From the NCBI RefSeq assembly GCF_020179755.1, contig NZ_JAIUCY010000001.1, positions 186,001 to 250,000 of the forward strand: a DNA stretch of 64,000 nt. The letters run 5' to 3'. Of this stretch, positions 17,103-25,053 are shown one piece after another. Both the position numbers and the translations under genes were made by a program. Each line of letters opens with the position of its first letter. Positions within the stretch are counted from its first letter, which is position 1. The notes beneath the pieces are model-generated. The model had not been told where the DNA came from and did no database searches. It was given only the letters and a program-made list of their open reading frames with translations. Source of the DNA: Herbaspirillum sp. alder98. Lineage in GTDB: Bacteria; Pseudomonadota; Gammaproteobacteria; Burkholderiales; Burkholderiaceae_D.

Positions 17103-17482
17103 GGCGCCCCCACGAAATGATGCAGCGCCTGGGCGATGGACTTCTCGGTCACCGGCTTGGCGACGAAGACCGCGCCCATTTGCTGGACTCGCGATTGCAC
17201 GCTTTCCTGGATATTGGCCGAGAAGATCGCAATGCGCACCTGCGGATGCGATTGCAGGATGGCAGCGGCGGCATCGGTGCCGAGCATGCCGGGCATGTTG
17301 ATGTCCATGGTACAGAAGTCAGGCACGGCGCTGGCGACGGCGGCGATGGCGTCTTCGCCGGTGCCCACCTCAACCACCTGCCAGTCGGGATGCGCCGCCA
17401 GGATATGCGCCTTGATCACCATGCGCGAAACCTTGCTGTCGTCCACGATCAGTACTGTCCTTGCCGCTGCTGCTATCTTCAT
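17099..17482 (-). CDS. Single-domain response regulator of the CheC-GGDEF operon
   Basis: This 127-residue receiver domain has no output domain. The acidic pair is in VLIVDDSKV, the phosphoacceptor D60 in CTMDINMPG, the Thr-equivalent is Ser in IFSAN, and the invariant Lys is in VAKPV. The ATG at 17482 has AGGGA seven bases upstream and is preferred over a GTG at 17509. It is the first gene of a three-gene coupled operon with a CheC phosphatase and a PAS-GGDEF cyclase. No kinase is encoded in the operon, and the divergent histidine kinase is a NarL-type kinase with its own regulator. Confidence 0.88.
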   Translation of the reverse strand: MKIAAAARTVLIVDDSKVSRMVIKAHILAAHPDWQVVEVGTGEDAIAAVASAVPDFCTMDINMPGMLGTDAAAAILQSHPQVRIAIFSANIQESVQSRVQQMGAVFVAKPVTEKSIAQALHHFVGAP

Positions 17483-17880
17483 TGCCGTTCCCTGGAATCC
17501 CTGCGACACGTTGTCGTTTTTACACTATTTTACTAAGCGCCCCGACGCTTGCCGATGCGTTCGATCAAATAGTAATAAAAAATTATCATTGATCGTATGA
17601 GGCTTTTCCCTATGTGCATTGCCGCCAGGCATGCATGAACAGTCCCGACCAGGCGCAAACATGTCAAAACGGTCTCATACAACTTCGAGAAAAAGCCGCT
17701 AGTAACAGTTGTCAAAGCGTCGCGCAAGGTGCGCAATATTACGCAGTCCGACTACGTAGCACTACGCACACGGTCAGCCCCCACCCGGGTTTTGCCGGTG
17801 GACGGGCCGACAACCTGCGCGCATCGGGTGCACTGGCGGGTCGGAGCAGGCATTGCTAAGAGGCCGGGTTTTCATCGAAT
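17483..17880. promoter_or_regulatory. Divergent regulatory region between two signalling operons
   Basis: About 400 bases without a gene. They separate the minus-strand receiver-CheC-GGDEF operon from the plus-strand histidine kinase. They hold a 16-base near-palindrome TGCGCAATATTACGCA (17730-17745, one mismatched pair) and a nearby CTACGTAG (17752-17759) followed by CACTACGCAC. These could be regulator binding sites. No clear -35/-10 pairs were assigned. Confidence 0.4.
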
Positions 17881-19299
17881 ATGAAAAATCCTTCCTCGAT
17901 TCAAGCACCGATGCTCCGTCACAAAATCATCTTCCTGGCCGTCGCACCGCTGTCGTTGGCCCTGGCCGCGATCACGGTCGTGGTGCGCCAGCAGGCAGCC
18001 GAACTCGGTCAGCAGCAACGCGCTGCCATCGAGGCGGCCTACGTCGCCAGCAAGAACGCCGAACTCAAGCACTACGTCGACCTCGCCCTGCATGCGATCC
18101 GCCATCTGTACGACACCGGCCGCACCGATGCGGCGATCAAGAACGAGGCGCAGCAGATCCTGGCCGACCTCGAGTTCAGCGGCGATGGCTACTTCTTCAT
18201 CTATGATCAGAACGGCCGCAACATCATGCATCCGCGCCAGCCGGAACTGGTGGGCAGCGAGATGTGGGACTGGCACGACAGCAATGGCACGCTCACCGTG
18301 CAACTCTTGATCAACCGCTCCAACCAGGGGGGCGGCTTCGTGCACTACAACTGGCAAAAGCCTTCCAGCCGGAGCGTGGCGCCCAAGATGGGCTACGTCG
18401 ATGGCCTGCCGCGCTGGGGATGGGTGGTCGGCTCCGGGCTCTACCTGGACGACATCGAGCTGGCGCTGGCCGACATCGACCAGCAGGTATCGGGCCACCT
18501 GCATCGCACCATGCTGCTGATCGCCGCCATTGCCGTACTGAGTGCATTGATGGTGGCGCTGGCCGGCCTGCTGCTGAATTTTTCCGAGCAGCGCGCAGCC
18601 GACGCCAAGTTGCGCCATCTGGCGCAGCGCGTGGTGCGTTCGCAGGAAGAAGAACGGGCGCGCCTGTCGCGCGACCTGCACGATGGCATCAGCCAGTGGC
18701 TGGTCTCGATCAAGTTGCAGATCGAGGCCGCCCTGATCCGCATCAAGGGCTCGCCGGAACAGGCGGTGGCCGCGCGCGCAACGTTTCACAAGACCGCCAG
18801 CCAGATCAACGATGTGCTGGCCGAGGTGCGGCGCATCTCGCATGCCCTGCGCCCGGCGATCCTGGATGACCTGGGGCTGGCCGCCGCCATCGAGCACCTG
18901 TGCGGCGAATGGCGAACCACCAGCGGCGAGAGCGACGGCGCGGAGCTGGTGTTCGAATCCGAGGGCGATCTGGCGTCGCTGACCGACGTCGCCAACACGG
19001 TGCTGTTCCGGATCGCGCAGGAGGCGCTGACCAACGTGGCGCGGCATGCGCAGGCAAGTCGCATCGTGGTGCGCCTGCTGGGGGCCAAAACCTTTGTGAT
19101 GCTGCAGGTTGAAGATGATGGCCGGGGCTTCGACCTGGCGCAGGTGTGCCAGCATCCACGTCGCGGCATCGGGCTGAGCAACATGCAGGAGCGGGTCGAG
19201 GCCGTGGGCGGCCAGCTTTCGCTCGACTCTTCCGCTGCCGGCACCAAGGTGATCGCGGTGATCCCGCACCATCCGTCCTATTCGCTGTCGCATGCCTGA
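17881..19299 (+). CDS. Cache-domain sensor histidine kinase (NarL family)
   Basis: This 472-residue membrane kinase has transmembrane helices at about 13-33 and 211-234 flanking a periplasmic single-Cache domain (FIYDQNGRNIMHP, GYVDGLPRWGWVVGSGLY). The latter is typical of sensors for small carboxylates. A HisKA_3 dimerisation domain with H267 (SRDLHDGISQWL) and a HATPase_c domain (ALTNVARHAQA, DDGRGFD, GIGLSNMQERV) follow. The 3' end overlaps the regulator gene by 8 bases. The layout resembles MctS-type sensors for monocarboxylate uptake, but no transporter gene is adjacent, so the ligand is open. Confidence 0.9.
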   Translation: MKNPSSIQAPMLRHKIIFLAVAPLSLALAAITVVVRQQAAELGQQQRAAIEAAYVASKNAELKHYVDLALHAIRHLYDTGRTDAAIKNEAQQILADLEFSGDGYFFIYDQNGRNIMHPRQPELVGSEMWDWHDSNGTLTVQLLINRSNQGGGFVHYNWQKPSSRSVAPKMGYVDGLPRWGWVVGSGLYLDDIELALADIDQQVSGHLHRTMLLIAAIAVLSALMVALAGLLLNFSEQRAADAKLRHLAQRVVRSQEEERARLSRDLHDGISQWLVSIKLQIEAALIRIKGSPEQAVAARATFHKTASQINDVLAEVRRISHALRPAILDDLGLAAAIEHLCGEWRTTSGESDGAELVFESEGDLASLTDVANTVLFRIAQEALTNVARHAQASRIVVRLLGAKTFVMLQVEDDGRGFDLAQVCQHPRRGIGLSNMQERVEAVGGQLSLDSSAAGTKVIAVIPHHPSYSLSHA

Positions 19300-19951
19300 A
19301 CCGCACACACCGTCGGCCGCGACCATGGTCACCCGTGTCATGCTGGTGGACGATCATCCGCTGGTGCGCGATGGCCTGCGTGCTCGCCTGGAAGCCGTGC
19401 CGGGCCTGCAGATCGTGGCCGAAGCCAGCAGCGCCGGGGAGGCCCTGCAACTGGCCGCCAGCCAACTGATCGATCTGGCGCTGATGGATATCAACATGCG
19501 CGGCGTCAACGGCATCGAACTGACCGCGACGCTGCATAGCCAGTATCCTGAAATTGCGGTGTTGATCCTGTCGATGCATGACAAGAGCGAGTATGTGATC
19601 CAGTCGATCCGGGCCGGCGCCCGCGGCTATGTCCTCAAGGATGCGCCCAGCGAGGATATCGTGCAGGCCATCGAAACGGTGCGCCGTGGCGGCATCTACT
19701 ACAGTGCGGCCCTGGCCGGCCGGCTCGGCGGCCCCCTGCCCCAACCCGATCTGCTCACGCTGCGCGAGCGCGAGGTGCTCAAGCATATTGCCAACGGCGA
19801 ATCCAACAAGCAGATCGCCCGCGAACTCGACCTCAGCGTGCGCACGGTAGAAACCCATCGCCTCAACATCAAGCGCAAGCTGGCCATCGATGGCCAGGCT
19901 GAACTGATCAAGTTCGCCGTGGAATGGCAGCGCCTGGAAGGCCGCGGCTAA
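19292..19951 (+). CDS. LuxR/NarL-family response regulator
   Basis: This 219-residue protein has an N-terminal receiver (acid pair in VDDHPLV, phosphoacceptor D66 in MDINMRG, Lys in VLKDAPS) and a C-terminal LuxR HTH (LTLREREVLKHIANGESNKQIARELDLSVRTVETH). It is the cognate regulator of the overlapping upstream kinase. The start at 19292 gives translational coupling; an ATG at 19325 is an alternative. Its stop overlaps the convergent cobC stop (19948-19951), so no terminator separates them. Confidence 0.9.
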   Translation: MPEPHTPSAATMVTRVMLVDDHPLVRDGLRARLEAVPGLQIVAEASSAGEALQLAASQLIDLALMDINMRGVNGIELTATLHSQYPEIAVLILSMHDKSEYVIQSIRAGARGYVLKDAPSEDIVQAIETVRRGGIYYSAALAGRLGGPLPQPDLLTLREREVLKHIANGESNKQIARELDLSVRTVETHRLNIKRKLAIDGQAELIKFAVEWQRLEGRG

Positions 19952-20589
19952 CGCATCAACACACTAACGCGCGGCCCCAGGGCCAGCGTGATGACTTCGC
20001 CAAAGGCCACGTCGCGCTTGTCGGCCAGCGCCCGCAAGGCAATCGATTCGAGTGCATGCGCGTCCGGTGTGGCAGGCGTGGCAGAGGTGTTCGCGGCATC
20101 GGACTCATGCTCGGCATGCCAGGCAGCGCAAGCGCGCAGCAAGCGGATCGAACCGCCATGGCAGATCACCGCGCAGTCGTCGGCCGCCAGGGCGCGCAAG
20201 GCGTCGAAGCTGCGCCACACCCGGGCCGCCATGGCCAGCAGCGTCTCGCCGCCACCGGGGGCGTGATGCAGCAGGTCGCGATTCCATGCCTCGACCTCGT
20301 CCCAGGCGATGTCGTCCCAGGCGCGCAGCTCCCAGCTGCCGAAGTCCATCTCTTGCAGGTCGGCGTCGAGCGTGACCTCGGCCACCTCCAGTTTCTGCGC
20401 CAGGGCCAGCGCCAGGTCGGCGCAGCGCTGCAGCGGACTGCTCCACAGCAGGAGCGGCGACGGCAGCATCTGACTGACCCGCTCACAGCACAATGCCAGG
20501 GTCTGCGGCGCCACGGCGATGTCGCTGCGGCCGTAACAGTAACTCTTGTCGAGGATTGGCGCCGGATGGCGCACCAGGTGGAGATTCAT
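19948..20589 (-). CDS. cobC: Alpha-ribazole phosphatase (CobC-like)
   Basis: This 213-residue histidine phosphatase has the phosphohistidine motif LVRHP at the N-terminus (H8), GRSD, a mid-sequence E in LQEMDFGSWE, and the second histidine in VICHGGS. In cobalamin assembly it removes phosphate from alpha-ribazole-5'-phosphate or adenosylcobalamin phosphate. Its place four bases after cobS supports that role over other phosphoglycerate-mutase-like activities. The central region 165-185 is an Ala/Thr-rich insertion of unknown meaning. Confidence 0.85.
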   Translation of the reverse strand: MNLHLVRHPAPILDKSYCYGRSDIAVAPQTLALCCERVSQMLPSPLLLWSSPLQRCADLALALAQKLEVAEVTLDADLQEMDFGSWELRAWDDIAWDEVEAWNRDLLHHAPGGGETLLAMAARVWRSFDALRALAADDCAVICHGGSIRLLRACAAWHAEHESDAANTSATPATPDAHALESIALRALADKRDVAFGEVITLALGPRVSVLMR

Positions 20590-20593
20590 TTAT

Positions 20594-21421
20594 TCAGTTT
20601 TCCATGAACCCGGGCGCGGATGCCAGTGCCCCCAGGTAAAAAGCGGCTTCACTCAATTGCTGGACCGCGCCCAGGCAGTCGCCGGTATACCCGCCCAGGC
20701 GTCGCACGAACACGCGCGCCAGCCAGGCCGCCGCCAGCGCCGCGCATGCCACGCCCGCCACGATGCGCTGCCATGACATCAGCCCCAGGAAGATGCAGAG
20801 CGCCACCGGCACCACGGCAAAGCATGTCGCCAGCATGAATTCACCGGTGCGCATGTGCTGCGCCATCGGCTTGGCCCGCCCTTCCTGACGCACGTACTGC
20901 AGACGCCAGATCAGGCAGGTGGCCAACCAGCGCGATAGCGGATGCGCCATGCCCAGCGCCGCCAGCAATTGCCACGGCAGCATGGCATTGAGGCTGACGA
21001 TCTTGGTCGCCAGCAGCAGCACGATGCCGATCACGCCATAGGCGCCCAGGCGCGAATCACGCATGATCTCGAGTGCGCGTTCGCGGGTGGCGCCACCGCC
21101 CAGGCCATCGCAGACATCGGCGAAACCATCCTCGTGAAAAGCGCCGGTGAGCCAGATGCCGGCCGCCGTCGACAGCACCACCGCCACCGCCTGTGGCCAG
21201 AACTGCACCGCCAGCACGTAGACCAATGCCGTCGCCCACGCCACGATCCAGCCCACCGCCGGAAAATAGCGGGTCGATTGCTGCAGCCAGTCGGGATGAA
21301 ACCCGACTGCCCGTGGTATCGGCAGCCGGGTGAAGAATTGCAGTGCAATGAAGAACAAGCGCACCTGATGCAGGATACCGCTCCGCCCGGGCGTGGCTGC
21401 CGGATCGGGACGATCAGTCAT
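20594..21421 (-). CDS. cobS: Adenosylcobinamide-GDP ribazoletransferase
   Basis: This 275-residue integral membrane enzyme joins alpha-ribazole (or its phosphate) to adenosylcobinamide-GDP to complete the nucleotide loop of B12. Motifs include FFIALQFFTRLPIP near the N-terminus, the metal-binding FHEDGFADVCDGLGGG and DSRLGAYGVIG, with about six membrane helices. The start overlaps the cobT reading frame by 8 bases. Together with cobT and cobC it covers lower-ligand activation and attachment; cobU/cobP is not in the window. Confidence 0.95.
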   Translation of the reverse strand: MTDRPDPAATPGRSGILHQVRLFFIALQFFTRLPIPRAVGFHPDWLQQSTRYFPAVGWIVAWATALVYVLAVQFWPQAVAVVLSTAAGIWLTGAFHEDGFADVCDGLGGGATRERALEIMRDSRLGAYGVIGIVLLLATKIVSLNAMLPWQLLAALGMAHPLSRWLATCLIWRLQYVRQEGRAKPMAQHMRTGEFMLATCFAVVPVALCIFLGLMSWQRIVAGVACAALAAAWLARVFVRRLGGYTGDCLGAVQQLSEAAFYLGALASAPGFMEN

Positions 21422-22448
21422 GACGCTGGCTCACGCTGGCCGATGAGAAGGTCGCCATCTCGGCCAGGAAAGCGGTCGCCGAACGCAACAGCGGCAAGGC
21501 CAATGCGCTGCCGGTGCCCTCGCCCAGGCGCAGGTCGAGCTGCATCAACGCGCGCGCGCCAAGATGATCGAGCATGCGGCGGTGTCCAGCCTCGTCGGAA
21601 CAGTGCGAAAAGACGCAGTAGTCGAGCAGCGCCGGCTGCAAGGCGCTCGCCACCAGCAAGGCCGACGTGACGATGAAACCATCGATGACCAGCACCCGAC
21701 GCTGCTCTGCGGCACGTAGCATGGCGCCGACGATGAAAGCGATCTCGAAGCCGCCGAAGGCGGCCAGGCGGGCCAGCGGATCGGTGGCGTCGCGATGAAG
21801 CGCGATGGCGCGCTCGATCGTCAGCCGCTTGTGCTCGATGCCTTGGGCATCCAGTCCGGTGCCGGCGCCGACGCAATCGCCCACGTCGATGCCGGTGAAG
21901 ACGGCCATCAATGCGGCCGCAGCAGTCGTATTGCCAATCCCCATTTCGCCGAAGCCCAGCACATTGCCGTCGAGCGACTCCACCAGCGCCATGCCGTGCT
22001 GCATGGCCTGTTCGCATTGGGCGCGGCTCATGGCCGGCTCATGACAGAAATTGCGGGTGCCGGACGCGACCTTGCGATCGACCAGGCCAGGGCGCTGGCC
22101 GAAGTCATGGTTTACGCCGGCGTCGACGATACGCAAGGCGCAATCGTGCTGGCGCGCAAAGACGTTGATCGCCGCGCCACCGGCCAGGAAGTTCTCGACC
22201 ATCTGCCAGGTCACGCTTTGCGGATAGGCCGAGATGCCTTCTGCGGTCACGCCATGGTCACCGGCGCACACCACGATGGCCGGCTGCCGCACCGCAGGCT
22301 GCTCACTCGCCTGGATCAGGCCGAGCTGGCGCGCCAGGGCCTCGAGCACGCCGAGACTGCCGCGCGGCTTGGTCTTGTCGTCGATGAGAAGATCCAGCCG
22401 CACAGCGAGTGCATCGTTGCGGGTGGAGGTGATGGTTGGAATCTGCAT
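21414..22448 (-). CDS. cobT: Nicotinate-nucleotide:DMB phosphoribosyltransferase
   Basis: This 344-residue enzyme makes alpha-ribazole-5'-phosphate from nicotinate mononucleotide and 5,6-dimethylbenzimidazole. Typical blocks are KPRGSLGVLEALA near the N-terminus, VVCAGDHGVTAEGISAYP, GEMGIGNTTAAAAL, and the catalytic glutamate region LRLGEGTGSALALPLL. It is the first gene of cobT-cobS-cobC. Only about 108 bases separate it from cheV, and I see no cobalamin riboswitch there. Confidence 0.95.
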   Translation of the reverse strand: MQIPTITSTRNDALAVRLDLLIDDKTKPRGSLGVLEALARQLGLIQASEQPAVRQPAIVVCAGDHGVTAEGISAYPQSVTWQMVENFLAGGAAINVFARQHDCALRIVDAGVNHDFGQRPGLVDRKVASGTRNFCHEPAMSRAQCEQAMQHGMALVESLDGNVLGFGEMGIGNTTAAAALMAVFTGIDVGDCVGAGTGLDAQGIEHKRLTIERAIALHRDATDPLARLAAFGGFEIAFIVGAMLRAAEQRRVLVIDGFIVTSALLVASALQPALLDYCVFSHCSDEAGHRRMLDHLGARALMQLDLRLGEGTGSALALPLLRSATAFLAEMATFSSASVSQRHD

Positions 22449-22512
22449 GGAATACCGGGCTGGGCACGACTTGGTCGCAACAGCGCACAGTATAAGTTAT
22501 CGGACGTAAAAA

Positions 22513-22530
22513 GAGCCTCGAACGAGGCTC
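22513..22530 (-). terminator. Terminator of cheV
   Basis: GAGCCTCG (22513-22520) and CGAGGCTC (22523-22530) form a perfect 8-bp stem. On the minus strand it is followed by TTTTT. It lies 27 bases beyond the cheV stop and upstream of cobT, so cobT probably needs its own promoter in the remaining 64 bases. Confidence 0.85.
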
Positions 22531-22556
22531 TCGGCAAAACATGGAACAAGCTGTGA

Positions 22557-23543
22557 TCAGGCGCGCTCGGTTCTGGCGATGATGGTGCGCAGGATCTCGC
22601 CGATGGTCTGGCCCATTTCCGTGATGTCGAACTTGGCCACATAGGCATCCGCCCCCACCTTTTTGACGTGGTCTTCGTTGGCCGATCCGGTCAGGGACGA
22701 GTGGATGATGACCGGGATATTCTTCAGGAAATCCTCGTTCTTGATATTGCGGGTGAAGGTGAAGCCATCCATTTCCGGCATCTCGAGATCGGTCAGCACG
22801 AACGAGATCTTGTCGGTGATGGGCACGCGCGCGGCACGCGCCTGCTGGGACAGGAACTGCACCCGCTCCCATGCCTCCTTGCCGGTCTTGTACATCTCGA
22901 AATTGATCCTCAACTCCTGCAAACCCTTTTCGATCAGGTTGCGCGCGACCTTCGAGTCGTCGGCGGCAATGACCACCGCGCCCGGCTTCACGGCGCGCTG
23001 GATAAGGTCATCCAGGCTGTCGACCTTGAAGTTGCGGTCCTTCGGCATGATTTCGTGCAGGATCTGCTCCACGTCCAGCACCTGCGCCAGCCGCGTATTG
23101 TCCTTGTCGTCATCCAGCCTCGCGATGCTGGTGACGAAGTTGCCGCCGGCACTGGATTCGGCCGACAGCACATTGCTCCATTCCAGTCGCACGATCTCTT
23201 CGACCGACTCCACCGCGAAGGCCTGGGTGCTGCGCGCATACTCGGTCACCAGCAGGATGTTCAAGCCCGTCTTGGGCACGCATCCGACCACCGCCGGCAG
23301 GTCGATCACCGAAATGATCTGGTCGCGGATATTGACCACGCCCAGCATCGGCGACTGCGTGCCGGCCGGCTTGTTGATGGTCAACATCGGTACAATTTCG
23401 CGAATCTTGAAAACGTTAATGCCAAACAATTCAGAACGCTCGCCATGTGGATCGGTACCCAACCGAAACAGCAGCAACTCGAATTTATTGTTTGCAGTTA
23501 GATTGGTGCGCTCATCGATTTCCTGCTGAAAAGTGTCCATCAT
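22557..23543 (-). CDS. cheV: CheV chemotaxis coupling protein
   Basis: This 328-residue protein fuses an N-terminal CheW-like domain (about 20-165; LLLFRLG, FGINVFKIREIV, GVVNIRDQIISVIDL) to a C-terminal receiver (about 190-325; AADDSKVARN, phosphoacceptor D252 in LTDLEMPEMDG, HSSL, K after DAYVA). CheV links chemoreceptors to the CheA kinase and takes part in adaptation through phosphorylation. Two adjacent ATG codons (23543, 23540) are possible starts. It has its own terminator and no other chemotaxis gene beside it. Confidence 0.93.
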   Translation of the reverse strand: MMDTFQQEIDERTNLTANNKFELLLFRLGTDPHGERSELFGINVFKIREIVPMLTINKPAGTQSPMLGVVNIRDQIISVIDLPAVVGCVPKTGLNILLVTEYARSTQAFAVESVEEIVRLEWSNVLSAESSAGGNFVTSIARLDDDKDNTRLAQVLDVEQILHEIMPKDRNFKVDSLDDLIQRAVKPGAVVIAADDSKVARNLIEKGLQELRINFEMYKTGKEAWERVQFLSQQARAARVPITDKISFVLTDLEMPEMDGFTFTRNIKNEDFLKNIPVIIHSSLTGSANEDHVKKVGADAYVAKFDITEMGQTIGEILRTIIARTERA

Positions 23544-23742
23544 TCCCCCGACTTAAATGGATTAGCCTGTTGCAATAAAGGCACTCAACAATGTAGACGG
23601 GAAAGGTAGTGGCGGCAATCAGGAATTTCATTAGTGGACAAGGCTGTTGATATCTGGCCTCGTGCACAATGTTTCCCTGCCACACTGAATGGCGACGGGC
23701 AAAGGCGGGCAAAACGGCTGAAAGGATGCAGAAATGAAAAAA

Positions 23743-23768
23743 GGAAGCCCGAAGGCTTCCTTTTTTTC
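23743..23768. terminator. Terminator of the tRNA Cys-Gly-Gly unit
   Basis: GGAAGCC (23743-23749), loop CGAA, GGCTTCC (23754-23760), with six A before and seven T after. On the minus strand it closes the transcript of the tRNA genes lying to its right. The flanking A and T runs make it usable in both directions. Confidence 0.85.
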
Positions 23769-23772
23769 TTTA

Positions 23773-23848
23773 TGGAGCGGGAGAAGAGGCTCGAACTCTC
23801 GACCTATACCTTGGCAAGGTATCGCTCTACCAACTGAGCTACTCCCGC
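23773..23848 (-). tRNA. tRNA-Gly (anticodon GCC), copy 1
   Basis: 76 nt including encoded CCA. Acceptor GCGGGAG/CTCCCGC, anticodon stem ATACC/GGTAT with loop TTGCCAA (GCC), T arm with AGTTCGAGCCT. Identical to the copies at 23900 and 24216. Confidence 0.96.
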
Positions 23849-23899
23849 ATAAAGCTGGGTAAAACTAATGAAGTACGGCCAGGCACTTCATTTCAAAAC

Positions 23900-23975
23900 T
23901 GGAGCGGGAGAAGAGGCTCGAACTCTCGACCTATACCTTGGCAAGGTATCGCTCTACCAACTGAGCTACTCCCGC
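23900..23975 (-). tRNA. tRNA-Gly (anticodon GCC), copy 2
   Basis: Identical 76-nt gene to copy 1, 51 bases upstream of it in the direction of transcription. The shared sequence runs through the whole cloverleaf, while the spacers differ. Confidence 0.96.
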
Positions 23976-23989
23976 ATGGAGTATTATTT

Positions 23990-24063
23990 TGGAGGCGGGG
24001 GTCGGGATCGAACCGGCGTAGACGGCTTTGCAGGCCGCTGCATAACCACTTTGCTACCCCGCC
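23990..24063 (-). tRNA. tRNA-Cys (anticodon GCA)
   Basis: 74 nt including CCA. Acceptor GGCGGGG/CCCCGCC, anticodon stem GCGGC/GCCGT with loop CTGCAAA (GCA). Located 14 bases from tRNA-Gly copy 2, so cotranscribed with it. Confidence 0.95.
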
Positions 24064-24173
24064 TTGGGGACACGCATACTACCTAAAACACGTATCGTTT
24101 GCAAACATCTTTTTTCGATCCGGACCCAGCATCGCTGGACTACATCGTTGAAGTGCGCGCACCTTCTACAATA

Positions 24174-24206
24174 AAAAAAGGAAGCTTTATAAGGCTTCCT
24201 TTTTTC
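24174..24206. terminator. Terminator between tRNA-Gly copy 3 and tRNA-Cys
   Basis: GGAAGC (24180-24185) pairs with GCTTCC, flanked by seven A and six T. It resembles the hairpin at 23743 in its stem sequence. It should end the transcript of tRNA-Gly copy 3 before tRNA-Cys. Confidence 0.7.
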
Positions 24207-24215
24207 CAAGTAACC

Positions 24216-24291
24216 TGGAGCGGGAGAAGAGGCTCGAACTCTCGACCTATACCTTGGCAAGGTATCGCTCTACCAACTGAGCTACTCCCGC
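24216..24291 (-). tRNA. tRNA-Gly (anticodon GCC), copy 3
   Basis: Identical 76-nt gene to copies 1 and 2. It is separated from tRNA-Cys by about 150 bases that include a terminator-like hairpin, so it may be a separate transcription unit that follows pgsA. Confidence 0.96.
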
Positions 24292-24338
24292 ATCAACAAC
24301 AGAGCGCCATTATAGGCCCCCGTTGGAAATTGTCAACA

Positions 24339-24923
24339 TTATTTGCTATTTTCCTGCACTTTTCGGATCAGCGGCATCGCGCGACGCAGGTAATAAAGCA
24401 TCGACCATACCGTCAGCACCGCAGCAATGAACAACAGCACGGCGCCCCACAGGCGGGTGTCGATCACGCCGAACAACCAGTCGTAGTACAGCAGCATGGG
24501 AATGGCGATCATCTGCGCGGTGGTCTTGATCTTGCCCAGCGAACTGACGGCCACCGACTTCGATGCGCCCAGTTGCGCCATCCATTCGCGCAACGCCGAG
24601 ATGGCAATCTCGCGGCCGATGATGATGAACGCGATCACCGGATGCACGCGCCCCAGGTGCACCAGCACCAGCAAGGCGCCGGTCACCATCAGCTTGTCGG
24701 CGACCGGATCAAGGAAGGCGCCGAAGGCCGAAGTCTGGTTCCAGCGGCGCGCCAGAAAGCCGTCGAACCAGTCGGTCAGCGCAGCGACCACGAAGATCAC
24801 GGTAGAGGCGATACCCTGTTCGTAACGCGACAGTCCCAGTTCGGGCAGATAGAACACGCCGACCACCAGGGGAATCAGGGCAACCCGCAACCAGGTCAGC
24901 AGAATGGGAATATTGAAAGGCAT
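24339..24923 (-). CDS. pgsA: Phosphatidylglycerophosphate synthase
   Basis: This 194-residue membrane enzyme transfers the phosphatidyl group from CDP-diacylglycerol to glycerol-3-phosphate, the committed step to phosphatidylglycerol. The CDP-alcohol phosphotransferase signature [20 protein letters not shown] with its terminal FLDPVADK is complete. The N-terminus [18 protein letters not shown] is typical, and four to five membrane helices are present. It lies 130 bases downstream of uvrC; this uvrC-pgsA-tRNA-Gly order is common in beta- and gammaproteobacteria. Confidence 0.95.
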   Translation of the reverse strand: MPFNIPILLTWLRVALIPLVVGVFYLPELGLSRYEQGIASTVIFVVAALTDWFDGFLARRWNQTSAFGAFLDPVADKLMVTGALLVLVHLGRVHPVIAFIIIGREIAISALREWMAQLGASKSVAVSSLGKIKTTAQMIAIPMLLYYDWLFGVIDTRLWGAVLLFIAAVLTVWSMLYYLRRAMPLIRKVQENSK

Positions 24924-25053
24924 ACGTCTTTGATCGAGGGTGCGGCGTACACAAAAAAAAATTTAACGAATAGTAGCAGAGTCGCCAACCCGCAGCGTGG
25001 CCGCGTATGCCTGGTGTTAGAGAACTGCACCAAAGCCGCGCTGCGGCCCCGCT

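Noticed and set aside
22449-22556. Possible cobalamin riboswitch upstream of cobT
   Set aside because: The 108 bases contain the cheV terminator and no B12-box-like sequence, and are too short for the aptamer.
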